From positions 5,518,001-5,582,000 of the forward strand of contig CM050655.1 in assembly GCA_027574665.1 (NCBI GenBank): a DNA stretch of 64,000 nucleotides. Reading direction: 5' to 3'. The position numbers and the translations under genes were made by a program. The notes under the pieces were generated by a model. It was given only the letters and a program-made list of their open reading frames with translations, did no database searches and was not told where the DNA came from. The stretch is from Rhynochetos jubatus. Taxonomy: Eukaryota; Chordata; Aves; Eurypygiformes; Rhynochetidae. Of the stretch, positions 27,301-39,300 are shown in pieces. How positions within the stretch are numbered: the first letter of the stretch is position 1; each line of letters opens with the position of its first letter.

Positions 27301-30300
27301 AGCAAACTCGGAGCTGTGCCTGCCCTTCCGGACCAAACTCGACCAGACAGCAGCACAGCCTGTGATGGTATTGCAGTACCGCTGAGAGAAAACATAAGCT
27401 TTTGTCTGCTCCAGAAGCAGAGTAAATCAGCGACGCCGGCAGCTCTGGGCCCGTCAGGCCGCACACCCCGCACAGATCAAAGGCAGGAGGCGTATTGGAG
27501 GTCCATCTTTGTTATATGCCCTCTATAAAATTAATGGTTTTGTGAAAGGGGAGCTGCACGCTCTTGTGTAAACACACATCCGTGAGCTGCGGGGACAGAG
27601 TCTTGGCTGCAATAAGTCAATCGGTAGAGACCGTCCCGGGACTGCGCTTCAAATGCCGGGACCGTTCATGTGACCCTGGAGAAAGCGAAGCCCTCGGATA
27701 TAGTCACATCTGAAAGCAACATCATCTCGCATGGGCCAGAGGAGAAGGAGGGAAGATGTCCTGAGGACAGTGGGGAGGGAGGAGGTGCTGCTGGATAAGC
27801 AGTTGCAAAGCATTGGGGACTTTACAAAGTGAAATAATGCCTCAGCAAAGTGGATTTGTCATGTTCTGTCACGGTGATTAACGAGAAGGCCGAGCAGAGC
27901 TTCTAAAGAGGCTCGGTCTTTAATATAACAGAAGTAATTTAACGCACATTAGAGGAAAGCGGGCAAAGGAGGGAGGGGATCCTTGCGCTTCCACTCTCAA
28001 CCGCTTCAACCACTGGTGACCTGGCTCAGCCAGCCTCTCCCGGACAGCGCCGGCCGTGATGCACATAGTGCACCGGGCTTGACCCCGGCTAGGGGTCTGG
28101 GAGAGCCACCCTGGCCTGCTCAGGGATGCTGGCACCCCTGGAAGTCAAGAGAGCAAACCTACAAGTCAACCAGGCTACACAGAACCGTTTCATGAAAGCA
28201 ATGTGAACCGCAACAGAGTCACCGCGATGCCACTGCATGTTGTCCCCAATGCCCTCGCAGTCCTCAGTGCCACCAGGCAGGCCAGGTCTTGATGGCGGTG
28301 AGCTCCAAAGAACACCACAACCAACCAAAAGCCAACAACCTCAACAGCAAATCACACCTATGGAGGTTCCTCCTCTCCCATGCTTATGGCAGGCTCTCTG
28401 GGGGTGAGGCAGAGGCAGTGCTGCTTGGGAGATGAAGTAGATCCTCTTCCCATAAACAGCCAGCAGAACAGGGACAAGTCAACAGAGCAGGAATCAAAGC
28501 TACTGTGAACATTCCTAAGCCCATTTCTTAGCTAAGCCCAGCCAGCAGACAGACCCAGAGCTCCCAGATCACCAAATTCCTCAGCCTTGCGCAGAACAGG
28601 GAGCCCACATTTCTAATTAGCACCTCCAGATCCTGTGTGTTGTGAACCTGATCTGGCCGGGACCAGAGATCCTGGTGCTGGCATGCGGGCTGCAGCACGA
28701 CTGTCCGCCCACGACGGGCAGCTCAGGAAGCATCTCTCCGTGCCGTCATCTCATTGAAAGGCACCGGAGGACTGTGAGCGACTGCGATCGCTGTTTATCC
28801 AGCTGCGGGGCTTGTAGAGCAGCGGGGGATGGAGGAGGGGACGTAGCAAACGTGTTGGGAGTGGACGAGTGGGAGGAAGCAGCGGCCTCCTGCAAAGAGG
28901 AGACCTCCAGAGCACCTTTGAAAATGAACATTGAGAAAACAAAGAATTCTTGGGGGGGTACCCAGGGTCCCTCCAAACATATGGCCTCTGGAAATTAGCA
29001 CCATCTGCACTGTCCCTTCTCAGCTGCTCTGGCTTTTAGACAGACAGAAACTTGCCTTATAGAAGCTCTGCCTTTCCTGTAGCCCAAGAGAGCAAATGAG
29101 CAGCCATGGTCTGCAGACAGGATGAGCCCACATTATAGTCCCCACATATAGAGGGGTCACACGTGTGACGAACAGCAGGGCCATGCCACTGAGCCCTCTG
29201 CTCACTCGTCCCTCCCTGCAGCCCCTTCAACCAGTGACTCTCTAAAACACAACTGCAGTGACCCCTTTTCCCTCACCCACACAAAGAGATAAAAAGCCAC
29301 CCTCTGTGCTGTAGCCTCTCTGGGCTCAGAAGAGGGGATGCTCAGTTTGTAAGTGGGTCATATTTATCCTAATCTGGAAAGTCCCATGTCCCAGAACATC
29401 AGATCTTAAAATCTGGACCCTATTAGAGTGGGTCAGCATGGTGTGAGACCTTCTGCTGACGGCAGAGATATCCTCCAGCTCCAGAGATAGCAATGCTCTC
29501 TGGACTGATAGGATCATTGAAATGATCCCATCCATTTAAGGGCATTTCCTGACATCTGGAAAAGTGTCCGTTCTTAAAAGGCTCTCAAATGCTGTTGCTT
29601 AATTTTTTTTTTTTTCTAACTTCTTGGATTCAGGCTGTCCCGTGTCCGCGATGTGGGTGTCTTCCAGCCTACTCCAAAAGCTCACAAACGAGGGGTTTTT
29701 TTCTGGTCTATAGCATACACAAGACAAGGAGGACAGAGAGTGAAAATAAAGACCTTATTGTTGCTTCCTTGGGTCATCCTTACCACACACTCCGGCAGAA
29801 GGAGAGATGTAAACATGTAATTCATCCCTGTAAGGAAATCCAGCCATTTCACAGACCCAGAAGGCAGCCTTAGCGAGTTAGAGAGATACAGTTACTTCCT
29901 GACATTCAGGACTACGTTAATTGATAACAAGATAGCTGTGGCCAGGCAATTAGTTATGAAATGATGATTAAAATGTCAGCAGCCCAAGCATGACCTTACT
30001 CGGGGTGGCAGGGAGCCCCTCATTCATGGCCCTGTGGGTGTTCAGCGCAGCATGACCCTGTTTCAGAGCAGGCAGACCCCAGTTGGGTGCATGGAGCCCA
30101 GATGGTGGGTTTGGCCTTTTTTTAAAGGCTGGCCATGCTGCAGTTTTCACACAACAGATCGAGGGTAAACACAGTCTTTTAGAGACACCTTCCCTAACTC
30201 CATTGGGGGACAAATGGTACAAGGCCAGGCTGGATGAGGCTTTGAGCAACCTGATGTAGTGGAAGGTGTCCCTGTCCACGGCAGGGGGTTGGAACTGGAT

Positions 30301-33300
30301 GAGCTTTAAGGTCCCTTCCAACCCAAACCATTCTGTGATTCCAAGGGGAGGTGGAAGGAACATTAACTCAGAGAACTGGAAACAAAAAGGCAAAAATGCC
30401 ATGTGCCCTGCAATAATTCAGTATTATTCATTGTTGGGGAAATTAAAGACAACAGAAAACTTCAAAATAATAAGAATAAGATTTTAAACAACAGGAATTA
30501 CCCAAAGCACACCTTCCAGATATTTTGCTTCGGTGTTGTCAGCAATATCTGGGTGTCTAACTTCCTCAGGAGAACACGAGCTCCATGCAAAGGCCAGGTG
30601 CCTCCATCCCCAAAACATCCCCCTCTTGGCTACACCCTTGCAGGGCAGCAAGAGGTTCTTCAAAGGATCACAGCGATGTTGGACAGCGAAGAGGCTATCA
30701 GGGTTTCACTGCCAAAAAATGTGACCAACGCTAAGCTGAGGCACCAGGTTATGCCAGTCACTCGAGCTCGCCTCTGAAATCAAACCCATGACATCACCGA
30801 GACTCGGCAGTTAATATCAGCAGCTGTTGAGGTTAAAAGTCACTGCTCAGGCACCCTGAGCATCCCAGCACACCACCACCAGCAGCCCCTGCCAAGGAGA
30901 AGGCCTCGAGCACAGCACCCTGAGGAGAAGTCCATGGGAAGCCATGCCCAAAGGGAATGATGAGGTGGAGCCTCACAGGAAAATGAACATAACTCAGTCT
31001 CATAAACAAGAGAGGGTCTGATAGCATAGTTAAGCCACAGGCTTTAACTGCCCCTCCAAGCATCCACATCTTTCAAGAAATGCCTATAAGGAGCCACTCA
31101 GCCTCCAGAGCCTGAGGAATCTGATGAGGAAAATCTGGGCAGTTGGCATAACCACAGCGAGCCCTTTAGGCAGATTAAAGTGCTCAAAGATGAGGGTTCA
31201 ACAACAGACAAAGAGCAATATTCTGACAGACATTTGGGACTGCCCCTTGAGAAAACAAAGGGCAGGAAAGGGCCAAGAGCAGATGGCCCACATGGTGCTG
31301 GCTGTGCCCAGGACGAACACAGCACCTCCCACACCACGGTGGGGTGGCCGACACAGGGCAGAACAATGCTCATTTTGGGCAGACATCCATGGGTCAGCAA
31401 GTTCTTTCCAAGCAGCAAACAATCGCATTTGTCCCTGCCATGCTGAAGCACTTAGCACCACAGAAAGTGGAGAAAACAGGGCTGGGAAGGGCCCCTGGGG
31501 TCAGCTTGCCCAGTGGGTTTTCACGCTTCGAATCTGGAGGCCCCCTCGGGGTTTTCCAGTAGCAGTGCAGACCCTTGGATGGTAAATTGAAACAGGGTGG
31601 TGGCAAGCTCACTCTGCTCCACCACCTTCTGCCAAAGAACCAGCATGCCCTCGGGCTCATGCAAACCACCAGCCAAAAACCGCTGCTCTTGACTATCCCC
31701 TTTCTCTTCCCCTTCTGCCTCCCCTGAGTAAACCAAACAGAGATTAAAGGATTCCTGAGGAATGACAGGGACATGACATCGAGGAAGGAACATCTTCAAA
31801 GCAACCAAAGGGAAAAAAAGCCTCTACCTAGCCTATTTGGGAAAATATTTCTCTAACCTGTTGTTGTCCTCTGGCAATGGAGACACCACACTCTTTCCTA
31901 GTAATCCGGTCCAGGCGATATCCATGCCCTAACTCATAAGGCCATATTTATTATCTTTCTTAGAGACTACCCAAAATTTCCAGTGTTGTTGTTTAAGTCA
32001 GTTGATGACCTCTCCAATGCACAGCAAACTCGAAGAACAGCTTTTTTTATTTCTCTCCTTTTTGCGGTTACCTTTTAAGTGTTTGAAGTCTGCTGCCCTG
32101 TTCCCCACAGTCTTCTCTTGTCTTTAGACTAAACAAAACCTAATTCTTCCCGTCTCTCCGCAGAGGCCGTGTTTTCTGGACCTCTGGTGGTTCTCATTGC
32201 TCCCCCTCAGTGGCCCATTTACCTCTTGGAGCACAGTTCTCAAATAGCAACCTGCTCCCCGCCTGCTCCGTGAGTCTACGGCAGACAAGTTGGTGAAGGC
32301 CGAAGACACGATGTCTATTTGACTTGTCCACAAAGTCTTAATCACAGAGGGAAACCGAGTTCCTCCCTGTCACCACCTTCGCCTTGACCTTATCTTCTGA
32401 AATGTCACTTGTCCTCCAAGAGCCTGCAAAGGCTCAGCGATTTCTTGCAGTGTTTCTCTAAGAAGCTGGTGTCCTCACTGTCTGATGTGACCTGCTCTCA
32501 CCCTCCACTGAGTAGGAAGGCCTCCTCCTCACTCCTAACAAACTTCTTCAGCATTTTCTTGGTAGTCTCACCTCACCCTAGGCTTTCAGATTTTCAGTTT
32601 GCCTACCTATTCATTTAAAATTCTTCCAGCTTCACCTTTCATCTGTCTTGCATTTCAGCTCACTGAGGAGTTTATTATTTTCTTTAGCTGACCCCTTCCT
32701 ATAACTCTTTTGCACTGCAATGGTTTTAACTCATGCCTTTAACAGTGTTCCCCTGCCAGACTGCCGACTCTGCTCAGTTTCTTCCTCAGATCCTGCACTC
32801 CAGGGGCACTACCCCACTAATTCTCCAGCTCCTTCTGTGTTTCTGAAATCCACCTCACACCTGGACATTTCTACAAGCACCTTGCTCTTAGTCTGAAGAT
32901 ACAAATGCCAATGCAACAAGCTACCACACTAATAAAACTCTTGACAGAGTAGGCATCTGATAGTCTCTCTGCACCGTACTTCCTCTAACACATCCTATTC
33001 CATGCCAGGAATATGAAAGGTCGTGTCTGTAAGCTCTGGAGATGCCAACCAATTTGAAAACTGCATCTGGTTACTCAGAAGTTTGATATTCCAAGGAAGA
33101 GGAGCTGACCGCTTCTTCAGCACTCAGTCAGGCCCTGCACAAGTCCTGTTCCTCAGAAAGCAGCAGAATCAGGAAGGAACCACAGGGAAAAACTGGCCAA
33201 AGTAAATCATGGCTGGGTAAAGCAACAAACAAAATCCACGGCACTTTTACTTCCTGCTGAAAATTACAGTCTCTCTCATAATGTGGTTGCCTGGGAAAAG

Positions 33301-36300
33301 TAGAAAGTTGGAACTCACTATAGCTAGTAATTATTTAAATAAATTCTCTGATCATGCACTGAAAATGCAAATGATACATTTTACTCACGTTCAAATTGCA
33401 TACATTCATTTTCTTCCTACATAGTTTTTGCAATTAGCAGCTGATTTTAATGTCTAGTGCACTGTTACTTTTTTCTCCCTAATTCTTGTTATTTTTCCCT
33501 CATTTCCATCTGCTAACTCTTTTCTTCTTCCTTCCTCCTTCCAAAATACTTTGCAACTTTTATAACATCAAATTCTGTCACCTACCCGGGGAGGAACAAA
33601 AGACCATTGTCTTCAATTTATCTTTTAATAGACTCCTTCCTCAAATACCTCACGGACTGCCAGTACTGTCTTCCAGACCCTGTCTCACACCCTTTTGAGT
33701 TATGAAAATGTTTGGGAGGGTCTTTCCTTTAACCGAGACATTTTTTCCACCCGAGATGATTGATAGCTCCCAGTTACCACTAATTACCCTATCAGCAGTT
33801 GGACATAAGCCTAGCCACAGTGCTCTTCCTCCAGAGGCCGGCAATGCATCCCTGTCGCTCATTATCCTCTTCTTCAAGGATGGAACAAACTGACTAATTA
33901 GACACACCATAAATTCTTCCTTCAGGCTCTTTCCTGATGCGCTGCCTTGTTTCCAAACAGAGCATGTGGAGGAGAGCGGGACTGATGCTAGTCCTTTCAA
34001 AAGGAAAAATGCGATGGGGTTTCTGAGCCCGAGCGGGTTTGCTCAGCATGTTTTATTGCACAGGAAGAGGAGAGCATTCATTCATTCATCCAAACCTAGT
34101 TGATGCTTTCTTAGCACGCCTCAAGCTCCGAGAGGTTTGCTTAGCTTGGCTACCCCCGCACAGGGCTCTGCCCGGTAGGAGTCAGGCCGGGGCAGCATGC
34201 ACATATGGATTAAACGGGGATAAAAGGATTCATGGCCTTCCTTACCTAGAATGAACTGAGTGCAGATCCCTCCTCTGTTGTCTCCAGTGCCCAAACCAGA
34301 TGCTTTGCACAGCACACACTATAGAGAGCCATTGGACTGGAAAGGCAAAAACAACCCCAACCAACTGCTGCTTCCCTGTTGAGCATGGTCTGGAAAGCAC
34401 CTGTATTCTCTCATCTTCTCACTGTGGCAAATTTGGCTCAACAAATAAATTTGCTAAATTCTATCAGGACCTCCCATCTTGTATGAGACTGAAAGATCTT
34501 TCTTATTTAGGCATACAGGTCTTTCTTAAGGTAGTGAGAGATCCCATGATAATATCAAGGAGAAAAGAGAGCACAATGAAGATAGAAAAGAGACATTTTC
34601 CCCTGCCCCCAGAGCAGAGAAAAAAATAACCTGGAGGAAAACCAACCAAGTTTAGAAATTAGTAACTCTGAGCTCTTCCTCCCAGCTGAAAGGAAAGGCC
34701 CTGAGGGCACAAGGGGAAAAAGACATTATATTTAGAGAGAAACTTCTCCAAAGTACATGGGGTGGGTGGTGAACACGCACTGCAGGGACACATGCCTGCC
34801 AAAAAAAATTGTTGGAGCTGCTCAGCCACTGCTAAAGAGCCCCAAGTCCTACCAAAATAGCAAGTCCTCGCTGTCCTCAGAAAAAAAGAGCAAAGAGGAG
34901 GAACGAGGGCTGAGGTCTGCAGGAGTCTGCTGCACAGGAAAGGCACGTGGAAAAACCCATGTGGAAGAGTCGTCAATGGTTGAACGCATGTCAAATCCTG
35001 CAGGGCCAGAGACAGTGCATGACCCGCACCAGCCCTCGATCCAAGAGCTGCATGTTTATAGCTTCCCTTCCTAAAGCACCTGAGAGCCACTTCCTCGCAC
35101 TGTCCCAAGAAACTCCAGAGCCCTGCCCATTAAGAATCAGGTTAATGCAATAGCAGAGCATAGGGATCTATCCAGGACGGCTTTGAAACTCAGGGAGAGA
35201 AATATTCACAACCATACCCGCTAACCTCCATCTCCTGTTTCCCCAGGAAAAAAACATCTGCTGCAAGCACCAGGTCATCCATAAGCAAGAGATCACCAGA
35301 CAAATAAATTGGGGGTAAACTAAAAAACATGAGGTGACAGCTTTCAAAAAAAACACACTCCTTTCCCCCTCTCCTCTCCTTCTGTTTTTAAGCCCACAAT
35401 AAATCACATTGAACAGAGCATGCCAAACAGCCTCACAATGCCACTCCTTCCCCCTGGGTTTGGACAGGTTCGGGTCCAGCACATAGCTCCCTGGTGAGCA
35501 GAGGCCTGAGATGTGGCTCCCTTGCCATGGCCAGGACTGTTCCACAGACCCATAAGCTCTGTGGGGTGCTTTTGGGGTCTCAACCCTTCTTTCATCTGTG
35601 TTGCACTTGTATATAATAGGGCTTAAGGGGGAGTTAATCTGACTGCTGTTTTGGGAGAAATAACTACTCTGTCTTTGCTGCCAAAATTCCTCTAATAAGG
35701 AGCTAATATTTGAAAACTAAATAAAAAAAGGGGGGGAAAAAAATCCCAGTCCATTGTGTGCTTCAGCTTCGTTAGAGATGAGGCCAACGCAACTCCCAGC
35801 AGCTGCTGCCGCCTCCAGCAACATCTCCTCCCTTGGACAGCAGCGGCTGATGGTAGAGGAGGACAAGCAAAGATCAACCACTGGGATCCAGCCATACCCA
35901 TCCAGCACCACGTCCCAGTACAGGGTTCAGCCTCAGGAAGACCCCTTGCCAAAGGCAAAGCACAGCCCACGGCCCCACAGTCCTCTACCTGCTGCTGGTT
36001 GAGCCGCACGGCAACGTGAGCCTGGTGTGGAGGGGATCGCTGGGTGGTCCCCAGCGTAGTGCACATGCTGCCCGGAGCAATACCAAATCATAATAAACAA
36101 GTCCCTCGCACAAAGCTCTGTCAGTGCAGATTCCACTTTGGCTGATATAATCTTCATCTTCTCTTTGAAAGAATGGAAAAAAAGGAAGGCAAAAAGGAAA
36201 AACCAGACATCCTAAGGGAGAGGAGCAAGGCAAGCGACGGATTGATACTGCCTGTGTTTGTCTCAGCCCCCCGGCGTGGGGAAAATGTGCTGTTAATCAG

Positions 36301-39300
36301 CTGCCCCCCCCCAGGGAATACACTGATTTAATTACCTCCTGCTTGCACAGTCCGGCTGCGATGCTGCTTGCCCAAGACATCGCATGAGGAAGAAACAGAC
36401 ACCGAGCCTCGGCAGCTGGGTTGGAAGAGAACGGGTGAGCGGAACAGGAATCGCTTCGGTCCTGTTTTGGGGAACCAGGGGGATGAATTGGTCCGGGGAG
36501 GCTGTGCAAGCAGGCTGCCTCCCAAACCCAACACGCAAGAGGTAGGCAGCATCAAAAGGCACATCACCAGAGCCACAGGCACTGCAGAGAGGATGGATGA
36601 ATCAAGGAGTCGCCTTTGCCCTGTCTGAAACCTTATTTGAGGGAAATACAGCAAAAATGTACAATGACCAACAAGGGGGTTTCCAGATACGAAAGGGGAG
36701 GGATACATGAAGCAGAGATGCCCGGTTAGCAGCCGTCATGCCACAGCCACCTCCCCTCACCGGCTGCGCAGCACAGACCGCACACGTGAGCACGTATCTC
36801 CAGCCCTCTGACCATCACGCTGCCGACATTTAGCAATGTGAATCTGGGATGCGTCAGAGCATCGCTCCAATGCAGGCAAATATTTTCCAGGGATTACGTT
36901 TCACGAGGCATCTGAATGTGAAAGAGGCAGTGTCCAGAGAGGCAGAGACCTGGTCCACCTCCTGGAAGGGGAGAGCTGCGCCAAGCGCCTCCACCCACAA
37001 AGCGACTCACTGGACAATCGGTTTGAAGCAGCTTCAGCACGAGACGTGGGTTCCTGCTCTCCCACCTGGGGACAGCCGGGATGTTTAATAATTAACGGCT
37101 GCACGCTCGCCTGCAAAGGCCGACGCAAAAAGCGTCACTGCATCTTTAACGGCTGCCAGCGATGGGAAACTCATTGGAGTGTGTGTTCAGAGGGGAAGAA
37201 GGTTAAGATGATTAACTGGTGCTAACAAGTTTAGGATGTGGAAGACGTATTTTCTTGGACGTCTATCAAAGAGAGGATTGAATGTTCCCCGGCGGGGAGA
37301 GGGGGGAGCAGGCGGTATGTGTTTAACAGATGAAGTTTCTGCCTCCCGAAGGCACCCAGCCCGGCATGATGCAACCTCTCCTTTTTAAACCTCTGCCTCT
37401 CCCACTCTCCCCACCAGCCATACCTGTGGCTCCAGCCTGGCATGGGGGCTGAAAGGTGATCCAGGGGGGAGGAAAGCTACCCCTGCGCTCTTCCTGTTGA
37501 TCTGTGCCCTGGACACCCTTTGGGGACCAGCGGATCAGCCTGGCCCTTGGTCTCCGCTGGGCAAAGAGGAGGGCGGATGCCCGGAAGAGCCAAGAGGGAA
37601 TCAGGTATCACTACACCGAAACCCGATGCCCCAAAGAGGAAGGCTCCTCCTGGGCCTCTGCAGCCCCACTGCAAAACCCCACTCTGCCCTGCCACAGGGA
37701 TGCCAAACAGAGCCAACACTGCCGCAGGCCAGGCCAGCAGCCTGCTTTTTACCTCCTCATTGCCTTCGAGCGGATGGCGGGAGCTAACATTAGTGCCGGA
37801 GCAAAGTCCCCTTGCAAACAGCTTTGTAGTGAGCCACTTGGCACCTGCAACATCCCCCTCGGCCTGCCACGGGTATTTTCGGTGCTTTTTGCCGGCTGGC
37901 GGGCGCCCACGCTTTGCGCAAGGGGCTTGGACGCCGCCGGGCGCCCGTGTCCCGCCGTCGAGCCTGGCAGCCGGTGTGACTCGCCCTCATTCCTCCAGCC
38001 GCTGCAAAGCTGCCAGGATGGGCAGCACACGCGAGATCCACGTCGCGGGGCCCGGATGTGCGTCAGCAGCTGACGCAAACCAGCCCGGCCATGTGCACAC
38101 AGCCCAGGCCTGGGAAAAATCCTCCACCCCGGTAGCGCGCTCGCACTGAATCAAAGCCGTCGCCGTACAGTAGCAGTGCAATGTGCTCTTTGGGTTTCCC
38201 CAGCCAGCTGGGATGTTTTTGCCTTGCTTTGTCAAGGCGCTGATTTATGCCCATATGTACCATATACATTGTAAGGGCAGGCACGCAATGGTGTAAACAC
38301 TTCCACCAAACATCTGTATACAAACCCGTCAAAAATGCAGAAGCTCCCTGCTGCAGCCCTCGACGTGTGGCCCAGGCGCCCCACAGGCAACCTGGCGGGC
38401 CCCAGTCCGCGTGAGGGGTGCCGCTGGGCCTGGTATTTGGATGCAGCTTGGCAAGGACAGTCAAGGTCACAGTGGGACCGTTGCCTGATGTAAATCGGCA
38501 CAGCCACAGTGCTTTCCTCCTGCCTCAATCAGGCTGAAGCCACTGGCGGGTATCTGCTCCTGTGCAGTGCTGCGCATCCGTTCCTCCCTCCAAAACCTTT
38601 CCCACGCCTTTAATACTCGACGTCTTTCTCCGCACCACACCCTTTTCTGGGGAAGAAGTTAGTTTATCCCTGGTTTTCACTGGAGGATGGTCGCACCGAA
38701 CAGCTTATCCAGGGCCGAGTTATAACCTTTGGGATACAATATACAAGCACCATTAAAAGTTAACACTTGCGCCACCAGGAAACGAACATTCACCTGGTTG
38801 CACTTTTGGGGAGAGCTCAGCCTCCAGAGAGAAAAAGACCCGCAGCAATTCTGTGTGTTTGGGGGAACTTCCTTCCACCATCCCGCCAGTTTAAAATAAA
38901 ATAGCTTAACATAAAAAAGAAAAATTTAACATAAGAAATCTTTAAATTAAACAAAAAAGCTTTAAATAAAAAATGTTTAAATAAAAAAAGCACACAAAAA
39001 GACAAAGAGAGGAGCCCTGGGGCATCCAGGAGACAGGCCTGAACATGGCAAGAGGGAATTATACAAACAAGCAGATGGGTGTAAATAAACAGGCCACCCT
39101 CTTGCAGAGCACTTGTGGCCATCGTCATGCCTCAGCACCGTGCCCACTGACTGCTTCTACCCAGATATTGGATAAAGAGGGAAAGGCAGAAGTCTTTGCC
39201 TTCCTAACTCTATCGGCACCGTAAGGATGTGATAGCCCTCTAGTCAGTTTGCATCCCAGGCAACGCTCGCAGCTGTATTCATGGCTTACACCAGCCCTCT

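Noticed and set aside
27600..27680. tRNA-like string with a TTCAAATGCC box
   Set aside because: The B-box is a poor match, and no acceptor stem or anticodon arm could be formed.
31100..31800. Series of medium open frames next to the old CR1 copy, considered as a retroviral remnant
   Set aside because: No protease, polymerase or envelope motif and no LTR pair were seen.
37504..38149. Overlapping 189- and 209-codon plus-strand open frames
   Set aside because: Two different frames are open over the same GC- and CpG-rich stretch, which is typical of composition rather than coding. No domain is recognised.
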